From positions 72,955-136,954 of the forward strand of contig NZ_WYDS01000008.1 in the NCBI RefSeq assembly GCF_009914765.1: a DNA stretch of 64,000 nucleotides, written 5' to 3'. Positions 50,151 to 59,236 of this stretch are shown here, one piece after another (within the stretch, counting starts at the first letter, position 1; every line of letters starts with the position of its first letter). This stretch comes from Halodesulfovibrio sp. MK-HDV (GTDB lineage Bacteria > Desulfobacterota > Desulfovibrionia > Desulfovibrionales > Desulfovibrionaceae). The position numbers were made by a program, and so were the translations under genes. The notes below the pieces were generated by a model. The model had not been told where the DNA came from and did no database searches. It was given only the letters and a program-made list of their open reading frames with translations.

Positions 50151-52748
50151 ATGAAGATCCTTCATCAAGTTTTACATTGCTTGAAGGGACTTGCTGAAAC
50201 GACTCAACGCCTCTTCTCTTCCGATAATGACGGAGGGGAAGAGGTTTTGCAGCAAGATTTTACTAAAGCAGCGTCCAATTTTAAACGCTTAATAAGTGCG
50301 AACAATAAAGCTCTGGACGTCATGGCGCAGATGGAGCTGACATTGGCGGAAGGGGACGAGTTTGACGCGACGTATGTTCGAACTCAAGTTACACGCGTCA
50401 ATACTGCTGTGTACCAGCTTATTTCGAGCATTGAGGGATATTCTCCTGAAAAATTTGCTCCGATAAAAAAACGCTTTTTGGAGATTCAAAAAACGTTGAA
50501 CAACGAGCTGTTGAGTATTCCCTCCAGTACAGAGAGTCCTCTTGTCATGCCTTTTTCACAGATTACCGCAAGCGACGCATCTGTTGTAGGCGGGAAGGCT
50601 GCAAATCTTGGTGAATTGAAGAACAACGTCGGTGTACCGGTTCCCGATGGCGTTGCAACAACCTCGAACGCTTTTTGGGTGTTCATGCGTCATAATGAAC
50701 TTCATGAAGTGTGCGACCGCAGATTACGACAAGTAACGTCTCACTCCCTTACAGAACTGTATGCAGTGTGTTCAAAAATTCGTCAGGATATTATGAAAGC
50801 CTCTGTGCCGGAAGAAATTTCTACAGAGATTCTTCGTCTGGTCAAAGACATGGGTGATTCTTCCCTACACTCTTTTGCCGTCAGAAGTAGTGCTGTCGGT
50901 GAAGATGGTCGGCATCACGCATTTGCAGGGCAGTATCTTTCCCGTTTGAATGTTGCCAATGATGAAATCCTTGCTGCATGGAAAGAAGTTGTCGCGTCTA
51001 AATATTCTCCCGAAGCGGTTGCTTATCGTAAAGCAAAGGGGCTTGCGGCACGTGATCTTGCTGTGTGTGTTGCCATTATGCCAATGCAAAACGTGATAGC
51101 GGGCGGAGTAATTTACAGTACTGACCCGATTGCCTGTTCACAGAACGTATCCACAATCCATGCCGCTTATGGACTGCCAAAGGGTGTTGTGGATGGCAGA
51201 GTTGCGGCGGACATCGTTACAATGCGTAAGGATCAGAGTGAAGGCGCGGCTGTTGTTGAGCAGGATATTGCTAATAAAGAGAAGCAGTATGTTTCTGTAG
51301 ATGGAGGCGTTGAGCTTGTTTCTGTTCCTCTGAGTTTGCAATATGTTCCAGTGCTAACGCTTGATGAACTTAAATCGTTGCAGAGTTATGCTGCGAGGAT
51401 TGAAAAGCATTACGGCTGCCCGCAAGACATTGAATGGGGGATGACTAAAGACAGAGAGATACTGTTCCTTCAAAGCAGACCCTTGTTTCAGTCGTCGTGC
51501 ATAGAACATTCAATTGAGGTTGCAGAACCTTTGCTTCTTTCCGGTGGGGATACGGTTTCTACTGGTGTCGGGTATGGAGAGTTAGTTTTTGTTCAACGAG
51601 AAGTAGACGCACTGATGTTTCCAGAAGGTGCCATTTTGGTTGTTCAGTATGCATCACCAAGGTGGGCGCCGCTGTTGTCAAAAGCCAGTGGTGTTATTTC
51701 AGGAACGGGCTCACGTGCGGGGCATCTTGCAACCGTTGCTAGAGAGTATGGAGTTCCGGGAATTTTTGGAGTCGGGAATGTTGAAAATCTAGCCTTGTAC
51801 AAGGGCAACGCTACGTTGGATGCACAATATAGAAAGGTGTATGCAGGGAAAGTGGATGCGCTGTTAGCGCTATGGAGTCAAAAAAGTCGTTCCATGAAAG
51901 GCACCCCTGTGTATGAAATGCTTGCATCAGCGGTGGAGAAAATTGTTCCGCTGCATTTAACCGATCCAACAAGTCCTGAATTTACCGCAGAAAACTGTAC
52001 AACACTTCATGACATCACACGATTCTGTCATGAATACGCAATCGATGAAATGTTTCGAGTCGGACGCGATATGCATATTCCATCTGGTAAGACAAAACAG
52101 CTTTATGAAAAATGTCCCATGCAATATTGGGTTGTGGATTTAGATGATGGTTTCATAACGTATCCGACGGGGAAATTTGTAACATTTGATAATATTTCTT
52201 CTGTTCCCATGCATGCCATCTGGAAAGGGATGACGGCTGTAAAATGGGCAGGTCCGCCACCTGTAAGCGCGAAAAGTTTTTTAACTATTCTTGCAGAATC
52301 TACGTGTGATCCTTCTCTTGTTCCAGATGCAAGTTCTATCTACACCATGCGTAATTACTTTCTCATAAGCAGCAAGTTCTGCTGCCTACAGTTCCGGTTT
52401 GGCTATCATTTCTGCACAGTGGAAACTCTTGGTGGGAATGTATCCGCAGAAAACTTTATATCAATGAAGTTTTCCGGTGGTGCAGCTGATCTGCAAAAAA
52501 AGAACGCAAGGGTTCGCCTCATTGCAATAATTTTGGATGAGCACGATTTTAGAGTTACTGTTGTAAAGGACAGACTTACGGCTCGATGTGAAAACATGTC
52601 AGAAGAAGATATAAAGCAGAGGCTCTATGTAGTGGGGCATTTGCTTATGCACACCCGCCAATTGGATATGATTCTGCATTCAGAGCAAGCCTTCGCAAAT
52701 GTTTTAGAAAAATTGCGTGGAGAGCTTGCCCAATTGCGAACACATTAG
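50151..52748 (+). CDS. PEP-synthase-like (pyruvate, phosphate dikinase-related) protein
   Basis: 865 residues. After a ~130-residue helical N-terminal extension comes the ATP-grasp domain (VVGGKAANLGELKNN, SFAVRSSAVGEDGRHHAFAGQ, DIEWGMTKDREILFLQSRP) and then the phosphohistidine domain with GSRAGHLATVAREYGVPGI (His525). The classical C-terminal TIM barrel that binds PEP/pyruvate is not recognisable; the last 280 residues are different (YWVVDLDDGFITYPTGKF). It probably phosphorylates another acceptor or works in signalling. It ends the operon started by kinase 3. Confidence 0.82.
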   Translation: MKILHQVLHCLKGLAETTQRLFSSDNDGGEEVLQQDFTKAASNFKRLISANNKALDVMAQMELTLAEGDEFDATYVRTQVTRVNTAVYQLISSIEGYSPEKFAPIKKRFLEIQKTLNNELLSIPSSTESPLVMPFSQITASDASVVGGKAANLGELKNNVGVPVPDGVATTSNAFWVFMRHNELHEVCDRRLRQVTSHSLTELYAVCSKIRQDIMKASVPEEISTEILRLVKDMGDSSLHSFAVRSSAVGEDGRHHAFAGQYLSRLNVANDEILAAWKEVVASKYSPEAVAYRKAKGLAARDLAVCVAIMPMQNVIAGGVIYSTDPIACSQNVSTIHAAYGLPKGVVDGRVAADIVTMRKDQSEGAAVVEQDIANKEKQYVSVDGGVELVSVPLSLQYVPVLTLDELKSLQSYAARIEKHYGCPQDIEWGMTKDREILFLQSRPLFQSSCIEHSIEVAEPLLLSGGDTVSTGVGYGELVFVQREVDALMFPEGAILVVQYASPRWAPLLSKASGVISGTGSRAGHLATVAREYGVPGIFGVGNVENLALYKGNATLDAQYRKVYAGKVDALLALWSQKSRSMKGTPVYEMLASAVEKIVPLHLTDPTSPEFTAENCTTLHDITRFCHEYAIDEMFRVGRDMHIPSGKTKQLYEKCPMQYWVVDLDDGFITYPTGKFVTFDNISSVPMHAIWKGMTAVKWAGPPPVSAKSFLTILAESTCDPSLVPDASSIYTMRNYFLISSKFCCLQFRFGYHFCTVETLGGNVSAENFISMKFSGGAADLQKKNARVRLIAIILDEHDFRVTVVKDRLTARCENMSEEDIKQRLYVVGHLLMHTRQLDMILHSEQAFANVLEKLRGELAQLRTH

Positions 52749-52835
52749 TTTGAGAATGTGGAAGGCATTAGGGTAAGAGTGCTGTTTCTTGTGAATAGTC
52801 TTGTAGTACATGGTGGCTGTGTTGAAGCTTGAAGT

Positions 52836-52874
52836 CAGTTTGAACCAGCAGTTTGAGCCAACAGCTTGGCCCAG
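52836..52874. repeat. Three tandem 13-bp repeats
   Basis: CAGTTTGAACCAG, CAGTTTGAGCCAA and CAGCTTGGCCCAG follow one another directly (52836-52848, 52849-52861, 52862-52874), in the gap between convergent operons. There is no gene here. Confidence 0.6.
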
Positions 52875-52884
52875 CAGTGAGTTA

Positions 52885-53412
52885 CTACATGCTGTATTGA
52901 TATTTGACCGTGATGCTGACGGTGAATTGTTGACCGCGAATCATTTTTGGTCGTTTTGTTACTCCGCTAGCCGCGACAATGGCTCGACGTGCAGCCGCAT
53001 CAAGGGATGAATCACCGGAAGAACGCACGAGCCGGATGTCTGTGAAGCTATCATCCGGTTGGATATGGAAGGAGTAGAGAACATTACCTATCAGCTTAGA
53101 AAGATCGCCGTTTCCGGGAAGAAATTTTCGGTGTTCAATCGCTATGTGGACTTCTTTTAAGTAGCTTTTCACTGCAAGTCGCATCAGCCGTTGTGCTGCT
53201 TCTTCGCAATCTTTTGCATCAGAAGGTTCTTCAACCCCTTGCTCTAAGGCAAGGGCGTCACTTGGCTTACTCGCAGCCACCTCAAAATTCATGGGCACAA
53301 CAATATATCCGTCGCTCACAACTGGTTCAGCCGTCCACGTTTGCTGCACCAACCAGACGTGAAAAAAAAATGAGCCTACAATACACAAGCATAACAGTTG
53401 GCGCGGGGTCAT
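52885..53412 (-). CDS. tonB: TonB-family protein (end of cassette B operon)
   Basis: 175 residues. N-terminal anchor (LLCLCIVGSFFFHVWLVQQ), a short variable linker, and a C-terminal TonB domain (IGNVLYSFHIQPDDSFTDIRLVRSSGDSSLDAAARRAI). The Pro-rich spacer of full-length TonB is almost absent, so it is a short form. It overlaps exbD by 4 nt. With ExbB/ExbD it should transduce the proton-motive force to an outer-membrane receptor, which is not encoded in the window. Confidence 0.85.
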   Translation of the reverse strand: MTPRQLLCLCIVGSFFFHVWLVQQTWTAEPVVSDGYIVVPMNFEVAASKPSDALALEQGVEEPSDAKDCEEAAQRLMRLAVKSYLKEVHIAIEHRKFLPGNGDLSKLIGNVLYSFHIQPDDSFTDIRLVRSSGDSSLDAAARRAIVAASGVTKRPKMIRGQQFTVSITVKYQYSM

Positions 53413-53846
53413 AGATTCCCCTCAGTCTCTTGTTGTGCTTTTTTGCTGTTTGTAACAATTACAAGGTTGCTAAAACCATGTTTCCGTAAAACATCTACGA
53501 TGGAGATAAATTGCTGTACCCGTGCCTGCGGGGCAGATTTGAGTAAGAAATGCTCGGGCTGCATGGCAAAAGGCTTTTCAGCAAGAATACGAAGTCGGTG
53601 TGAAAGGTCGTGAAGTGTGACGGGTTTTGTGTCGCAAAAGAGATCACCGTTTGAATGCAATTCAATTTCCATGGACTTGCCGGAAACTGGTTTGGAAGAT
53701 TCAGCGGGTGGTAGTTCCATGGAAATGCCTTTCACCGTAACGACCGCTGAGATCACAAAAAAGATCAGAAGAATGAACACGACATCCAAAAGTGATGTCA
53801 AATTGGGACTAGCCGGACGCGGCGAATGCTGTTTGAACGAGATCAT
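53409..53846 (-). CDS. exbD: ExbD/TolR biopolymer transport protein
   Basis: 145 residues. Single helix with the family Asp: TSLLDVVFILLIFFVISAVV. The periplasmic part includes DLSHRLRILAEKPFAMQ and an ISIVDVLRKHGFSNLVIVTN end. Eight nt downstream of exbB and coupled to tonB. The membrane Asp is the proton-path residue. Confidence 0.92.
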   Translation of the reverse strand: MISFKQHSPRPASPNLTSLLDVVFILLIFFVISAVVTVKGISMELPPAESSKPVSGKSMEIELHSNGDLFCDTKPVTLHDLSHRLRILAEKPFAMQPEHFLLKSAPQARVQQFISIVDVLRKHGFSNLVIVTNSKKAQQETEGNL

Positions 53847-53854
53847 AGTGTTCT

Positions 53855-54442
53855 CTACAGCTCTTGTTCGAGAAAGGCATTGCTTGCGCGCTGCATAGCA
53901 TAAGCAGTCTTTTCATGTTGTCTGCAAAACCAACCATGAGCGAGCAAAGTTGGAATAGTAATGCAAAGCCCAGCTGCTGTGGTTAGTAATGCCTGCCAGA
54001 TGCCACCGGCAAGCATCGTAATATCCACGTTGTTGGATGCAGAAAGTCGTGAAAATGCTTCAATCATACCGAATACGGTTCCCAGCAATCCAATAAGCGG
54101 TGCGGTTGCAACCACAGTAGAGAGAAAATCCAGACGTCTGCTTAGAGAGAACAGAAGGCTCTCGCCTGCAACCTGCAACTCTTGTCCTTTTTCTTTTTCA
54201 GGGCTGTCACTGAAAAGAATTTTGAACAAAGGCAGATAGGTTGGCGCGTCGTTTTCTACTAGCTCAAGGGCAGCTTCTTTGTCACCGTTTCGGGCGAGCG
54301 TAAAGAGATCTCTAAGGTTATCCGTTGTAGGAAAGCGGCGTGTTGTGAATATCACGAAACGCTCGGCCACAACTGCAAAGGATGCAATAGAGAGGATAAG
54401 AAGCGGCCACATCATTAAGCCGCCTTGTTGAAGAATGTTCAT
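53855..54442 (-). CDS. exbB: ExbB/TolQ (MotA family) proton-channel protein
   Basis: 195 residues with three helices: near 10-30, TVVATAPLIGLLGTVFGMIEAF near 105-126, and GGIWQALLTTAAGLCITIPTLLAHGW near 145-172. The start overlaps the stop of the CobW gene (ATGA), which ties ExbBD-TonB to cassette B transcriptionally and translationally. Cassette A has no such trio. Confidence 0.92.
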   Translation of the reverse strand: MNILQQGGLMMWPLLILSIASFAVVAERFVIFTTRRFPTTDNLRDLFTLARNGDKEAALELVENDAPTYLPLFKILFSDSPEKEKGQELQVAGESLLFSLSRRLDFLSTVVATAPLIGLLGTVFGMIEAFSRLSASNNVDITMLAGGIWQALLTTAAGLCITIPTLLAHGWFCRQHEKTAYAMQRASNAFLEQEL

Positions 54443-56265
54443 GCATGCCCCCGTTCCAACTTTTCTAGTATTGAAAGATCCATATCTCGTCCAATGGCTA
54501 CGAGAAAACTCTCGTCAACAAATTCACTGCCAAGATGCGAGATTTCATAACGGCCGGAAACATATTGCACCACATTGGGCTGATCATCTTCGGCTATTTT
54601 TACAATCCCTTTGAGTCGGAATATCTCTTTCGGCAACAATTGCAAAGTGTTCAATAGTTCATCTCGTAGTAAAGTTTTACTAAAAGTGAAACGACTGGAA
54701 GTAAACCCTTCCATGGCGTGTGTGTGCTGTGGAGATGTTAAAGGGCTAGGCAGAAGTCCTGCCGCAAGTTGTGTAAGGGGGTCGAAGTCGTAAAGTGTTC
54801 CGGGATTTATAGCGCCGTGCTTAGTTTTCACCATAAGAGCACGACTGTTCAATGTGCATAGGCGTTCAGTCAGCGCCTGCTGTTCATGTTCAGAAATTAA
54901 GTCGCACTTGTTGATGATGATGGTGTCTGCAGCCTTAACCTGATTACGAGCGATGTCACTTTCCGCAAGCAACGCCGGAGCATTTTCAGCGTCCACCAGT
55001 GTAGTGATGGAGTCTAACCGAACATGTGGACGTAGTGTGCCCAGTTCGCCCAGAATATTAAACGGATTTGCCAATCCAGTCGTTTCCAGCACGATAACTT
55101 TTGGACTGAATTGGCTTTTAAGCTGCTCAATCCCTTTAGAAAGATTGCCTGCCAGAGTACAACAGACACATCCTTCATCCAGTTCAATGATGGAGTCATC
55201 TCCTTCAAGCAGCTTACCGTCAACACCGGTCTTACCTATTTCGTTTTGGATAATCGCGACCAGTTCATCACGAGCCGCATGGTATTCAAGAATCTGATTC
55301 AGGAACGTGGTTTTCCCAGCACCGAGAAATCCGCTAAGCACTATGAGACTTGGGCGAGTGTCAAATGCATACTCATGCTCACCCTTGTCAGCAATGGCGG
55401 CAAGGTCGTGAGTCTCCCAAAAAAGCGCTGAGCGGATAGGTTCGGGGAGGGTCTTCCTGTTGGGTGCGTTTCCTGAAACAGTAGGCGTTGAAAGAACAGT
55501 GGATGCAAGTCTTTCAACAGTTTCTTTTTTCCCCCACCCGAGGACGTCTGTGAGGGTGAGTATTTTTTGGGAAATAGAAAAGGTGTTGCCCTGTGCGTCA
55601 TAGCCAACACCTTTGCTTGCAACTTCGCTTCTACCAAACCGGCAGGGAGGCGTTCCGAGGCTGTTAGAAACGGCAGCGGCAAGTACAAGGTAAAAATCTG
55701 TTGCGATGGCATGAGCCGGGATTTCTTCCTCAGCTTCACCCGGTGCAATAATCCACTGACCATCATTGGTTGCAACACCATCTTGTGCAATACACAGCTT
55801 GCAGTCATCAGCACACATCTGCAAGCTTAGCGCATCTTCTTCTGCCCCTAGCGTAAAGGTTAAAGAGGCGATACGAAAAGGAGCTGCCCACTGGATGCGG
55901 GACGAAAACTGTCGGAGCATCTGCGTATAGTCGTCCTGTACTACCGCATGGTTGGCGGCAAGAGACATAGACTCAAGCAACGGCTCGTCAGGGGAAGGAA
56001 AATAGTACAAACCGAGAGCGGCTTGCTGATTGGAATCACTTTCAGAATTCTGTTCAGCTAAAAGGCCGTACACCCCTGATCGGGTGCGGAACTTCATGGT
56101 CCATGCCTGCATACCCATAGGACACACAGCTAGACCTTTCCAACCGACTAACCGTTTAAATTCATCATGCTGGCAGGCTGCTAAAATGCAATTAACCAGC
56201 ACTTCCGGCAGATTTAGCTGCCCTTTTTTGTTTCGCTGCGGAGGAAGAATGGCGGAAAGGTTCAT
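54439..56265 (-). CDS. CobW/G3E-family GTPase with long N-terminal extension (cassette B)
   Basis: 608 residues, the same length as its cassette A paralog. N-terminal 300-residue extension (LVGWKGLAVCPMGMQAWTMKF; YYFPSPDEPLLESMSL), then P-loop GFLGAGKTT (312-320), CxCC motif at 366-369 (GCVCCTL), ETTGLANPFN, IINKCDLI and a CobW_C domain (EIFRLKGIVKIAEDDQPNVVQ). The extension also aligns between copies (W-G/K-G...AWTMK), so it is part of the family. Presumed metal insertase for the Tat-MBL protein encoded upstream. Confidence 0.88.
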   Translation of the reverse strand: MNLSAILPPQRNKKGQLNLPEVLVNCILAACQHDEFKRLVGWKGLAVCPMGMQAWTMKFRTRSGVYGLLAEQNSESDSNQQAALGLYYFPSPDEPLLESMSLAANHAVVQDDYTQMLRQFSSRIQWAAPFRIASLTFTLGAEEDALSLQMCADDCKLCIAQDGVATNDGQWIIAPGEAEEEIPAHAIATDFYLVLAAAVSNSLGTPPCRFGRSEVASKGVGYDAQGNTFSISQKILTLTDVLGWGKKETVERLASTVLSTPTVSGNAPNRKTLPEPIRSALFWETHDLAAIADKGEHEYAFDTRPSLIVLSGFLGAGKTTFLNQILEYHAARDELVAIIQNEIGKTGVDGKLLEGDDSIIELDEGCVCCTLAGNLSKGIEQLKSQFSPKVIVLETTGLANPFNILGELGTLRPHVRLDSITTLVDAENAPALLAESDIARNQVKAADTIIINKCDLISEHEQQALTERLCTLNSRALMVKTKHGAINPGTLYDFDPLTQLAAGLLPSPLTSPQHTHAMEGFTSSRFTFSKTLLRDELLNTLQLLPKEIFRLKGIVKIAEDDQPNVVQYVSGRYEISHLGSEFVDESFLVAIGRDMDLSILEKLERGHA

Positions 56266-56338
56266 GGTCGTTCTCGTTTATAGGTGGTCTGCCCCGCTAT
56301 GAAAAGCAGGGCAGACCTTTATAGATATAGGAAGTTAT

Positions 56339-57508
56339 TTAGCAGCCGAAAGTAATTTTATCGCCGTTGCCAAGGTAATCCTTTGAGGCAGAACGGAAAC
56401 GAGCAGTACCCCGAACAACAGGATAACCAGCCTCGATAAACTTCTTAGCGGTAAGATGACCGGTGCAATGGTTGCAGCCGATGCGCTCAAAGCCCCATTG
56501 GCCGAGGGAGATCACAAGGTCGTCATATTTCGGGTCCCAGTCCTCGAAAGGCGAGATATGCAGGCCACCATAGATGCCGTAGAACTTGTCATTATCATAT
56601 TTCAAGTTGGTGTAGGCAAAGTCTGCAAACTTGAGGATGCCCTGATGACAACAACCGGAGATCAGTACTAGGCCGCGATCCTTAATGTTGAACGCGAGAG
56701 AAGTTTCACCGAATACACGGTTGATGATAGGTACGTCGAATTTAAGTACTGCCATGCCCGGTACAATTTCAGTAATGGGTTGGTCTACAATGGTCAGGTC
56801 GCCCTTGTAGCCACAATCTTCAATGTACTGGAGACCTTCTTCATAAAAGCCATCGTGAACATACAACGGGATGCGGTTGTCATATTTCACGGTTGCAGGC
56901 AGACCCCAGAAATGATCCCAGTGTTCATGCGAGATGATCAGGGCTTCAATTTCTTGATCGCGCAGCATTTTGTCGATGCCTTCGCGCTTAAAGCTATCTT
57001 CCATCCATTCGTAAGACCAACCAGTGTCTAGTAGGTATTTATGGATGGTTCCGTCCAGAGCTTCTACTTCGATAAGGCAGGAGTAACCCCCGGCGTTATC
57101 AGGATGCAAAGCGAGCTCTTTCTGGATTTCCCAAGCTTTCTTTAAGTCGTTTGGAAGCAGTTCTTTGATAGAACCGATGCCTTCTTCGTAGTTACCCTGA
57201 GCTGAGCCTTTGCCGTTGGCGAACGGTGGCCAGTTCAAGGTGTACTGGTTAACGAGCAGACCGCCAGCTTCATGAATATCGCCGATGAGGTGTGCGTTGT
57301 TAAACCAACTTGTTTCAGAAATGTTGGTCACACGGACATTGCGGCATGCACCGAAGTCGTGCTGTTTACGCTGCGGTTTCTCAAGACTGTCATAAGCCAT
57401 CGGGCTATAGGAATACATACCCATACCAGCAAAAGCGCCTGCCACAAGGCCGGTTGCGGCTCCTTTGACGAAGTCGCGTCTGCTGAGGTTCTTTTTGTCG
57501 TTGCTCAT
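56339..57508 (-). CDS. Tat-exported DHPS-like metallo-beta-lactamase-fold protein (cassette B)
   Basis: 389 residues, ATG with aggag upstream. Tat signal LSRRDFVKGAATGLVAGAFAG. Metal motif HEHWDH at 194-199, then ISGCCHQGI, IYGGLHISPFEDWDPKYDD and IGCNHCTGH. It aligns along its whole length with the cassette A protein (both start their mature part with C-R-x-(I/V)-x-VTNISETSWF). The metal ligands are intact, so it should be an active metalloenzyme outside the membrane. Substrate unknown. Confidence 0.88.
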   Translation of the reverse strand: MSNDKKNLSRRDFVKGAATGLVAGAFAGMGMYSYSPMAYDSLEKPQRKQHDFGACRNVRVTNISETSWFNNAHLIGDIHEAGGLLVNQYTLNWPPFANGKGSAQGNYEEGIGSIKELLPNDLKKAWEIQKELALHPDNAGGYSCLIEVEALDGTIHKYLLDTGWSYEWMEDSFKREGIDKMLRDQEIEALIISHEHWDHFWGLPATVKYDNRIPLYVHDGFYEEGLQYIEDCGYKGDLTIVDQPITEIVPGMAVLKFDVPIINRVFGETSLAFNIKDRGLVLISGCCHQGILKFADFAYTNLKYDNDKFYGIYGGLHISPFEDWDPKYDDLVISLGQWGFERIGCNHCTGHLTAKKFIEAGYPVVRGTARFRSASKDYLGNGDKITFGC

Positions 57509-57532
57509 TCTATCGCTCCTTATTCCCTGCGC

Positions 57533-58936
57533 TTACTTAATGATGGTGAAGTTGGTGCCAATCCACGGCAGAATACTGATCACAGCGAAATAAAGCGCCA
57601 GACCGATAGCCAGACCAAAGATAAGGCCTTTGGCAATACCCGGGGACCACTTCACGTCATGTGCAACAACTTCTTCCTTGATTTCTTCAAGCTCTTCTTG
57701 GGTTTTAGGTACAGCCTTCCAACCAGGCCAACCGTCCATGAACCAGACGTTGATCAAGAAAATGTTGATCAGCCAGATCATAGGAATCATCGGGAACTGC
57801 TGTGGGTGGGAAATACCTTTCTGAGTGCCAAGGAAGAGATGAGAAGTTTTGTAGTAAACTACATAGACAAGCACAGCTAAAGCAGCTGTCAGCAGGGTAC
57901 GGATGCATACATTGACTGGACGACTGAACTTGGTCGGCCAGTTTCCGCAATAGAAGTTGAGGAACAGCGTTGGAACAAGCCAGAAAATAGCCATTTCGCC
58001 AACGTGCAACCAGCGCCAGTCCGGAGCCATAATACGACGGGTGCCGCGAATGGTTTCGCCCCAAACGAGATCCTGTGCGTAGAACAGGAAAAAGCACAGT
58101 GCAACGGCGATGGCGATAATTCCAAAGAAGGACGTTGTGCGGCGCAGCGCATTGTTCTTAATAAGGTTGAAAGGGTAGCGTTCCCAAATAGTTTCATAAA
58201 CCCAAACAATTACGGTACAACACATAATCCATGCGATATGGAAGTTACCGGAAACCGTATTGGCAAAATCTTCCCAATAAGGCGGACAAATTGCGGTGAA
58301 TTTTTGCCAAGGGTAAAAGAGAATCGCCATGTGGGAGTGCATGGTCAAAAAGAAGACAATCATGCTGAAGAAGAACGTTACGAGGACAATTGTAATGCCT
58401 CGAGCAGGCTGTTTTAAGTCTTGCCACGGTGCATTTTCACACGCAACAACCCAGCTTGGAGAAAGCCAAGAGGCAATTGCCGCAAACATCATAATGGCTT
58501 CAGCTGCATATTCGATAGAATAAAAATCCGTGATGCCCATAGCTTCAAGCCGTGCAGGGTTGAAGTAAGGGATACCGAAGTTACCAAGAATTTCTACAAA
58601 GAAGCCTTTCATAAGAATGATCATGGCTGCGACGCTGACGAGTGTAAGCACCGAACCTTTAATCAAAGGATGCGTCTTTTGGAGCCATGATCGTTTAAAC
58701 GGCCAAAAATCAAAAATATAGGCCACCCAGATGAACAGAATCAGGAGCCAACGGCAGACCATGTAACCCACATACGGGGTATACATGCGCATAATTCCGC
58801 GCGGGTCTTGGAAAATCCACCAAGTTACATAAAAGAATGCAAAAATGATAATCGTATTAACCAAAGCCGGAATTGGGCCATTCCAGCGTTTGACCAATTT
58901 TCGACTTTCAAGGTAGCTGAAACTACTATTGTCCAT
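57533..58936 (-). CDS. Polytopic membrane protein of unknown family (cassette B)
   Basis: 467 residues, ATG with aagga 9 nt upstream, about 11-12 helices. Shares with its cassette A paralog LVKRWNGP-type start, DPRGIMRMYTPYVGYM, ANTVSGNFHIAWIMCCT, GTRRIMAPDWRWLHVGEMAIF, and SHPQQFPMIPMIWL. The hydrophilic C-terminal loop (GWKAVPKTQEELEEI) faces the cytoplasm in both. The Tat-MBL gene follows after 24 nt. Confidence 0.8.
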   Translation of the reverse strand: MDNSSFSYLESRKLVKRWNGPIPALVNTIIIFAFFYVTWWIFQDPRGIMRMYTPYVGYMVCRWLLILFIWVAYIFDFWPFKRSWLQKTHPLIKGSVLTLVSVAAMIILMKGFFVEILGNFGIPYFNPARLEAMGITDFYSIEYAAEAIMMFAAIASWLSPSWVVACENAPWQDLKQPARGITIVLVTFFFSMIVFFLTMHSHMAILFYPWQKFTAICPPYWEDFANTVSGNFHIAWIMCCTVIVWVYETIWERYPFNLIKNNALRRTTSFFGIIAIAVALCFFLFYAQDLVWGETIRGTRRIMAPDWRWLHVGEMAIFWLVPTLFLNFYCGNWPTKFSRPVNVCIRTLLTAALAVLVYVVYYKTSHLFLGTQKGISHPQQFPMIPMIWLINIFLINVWFMDGWPGWKAVPKTQEELEEIKEEVVAHDVKWSPGIAKGLIFGLAIGLALYFAVISILPWIGTNFTIIK

Positions 58937-59020
58937 GTTACTAATCCTTTACGAGTTCGTCGCGAAGGTGATCAGTCCTCGTGTCCCAACTACGCTATTC
59001 TAGAGTTAGGTTGATGGTTT

Positions 59021-59218
59021 CTATTCGGAAACCAGTTCTTCTAGTTGCCCGGGTGTTACTGTAGCCGGGTCAATTCCCAGTGCCATGGCGCGCAAAAATC
59101 GCTCGTTTTCAGTCATCGGAGTCTTTGGAAGTGATTCCTTCTGGTGAGCAGTTTCTGACACATTCTTTTTCTGGCTTTTTCCGGGAATGAGGCGGCTAAA
59201 AAATTCTCTTCGTTTCAT
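59021..59218 (-). CDS. Small protein with twin-arginine-like N-terminus (cassette B)
   Basis: 65 residues. Starts MKRREFFSRLIPGKSQKKN (RREFF, Tat-like but with no hydrophobic stretch) and ends FLRAMALGIDPATVTPGQLEELV. It lies between the GntR and membrane-protein genes, the same slot as the 82-residue gene in cassette A, with a similar LG-(I/L)-x-P tail. It is similar in size to the formate-dehydrogenase-region Tat-target proteins. Function unknown. Confidence 0.7.
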   Translation of the reverse strand: MKRREFFSRLIPGKSQKKNVSETAHQKESLPKTPMTENERFLRAMALGIDPATVTPGQLEELVSE

Positions 59219-59236
59219 AACTGTTTTCTTTTCTTA

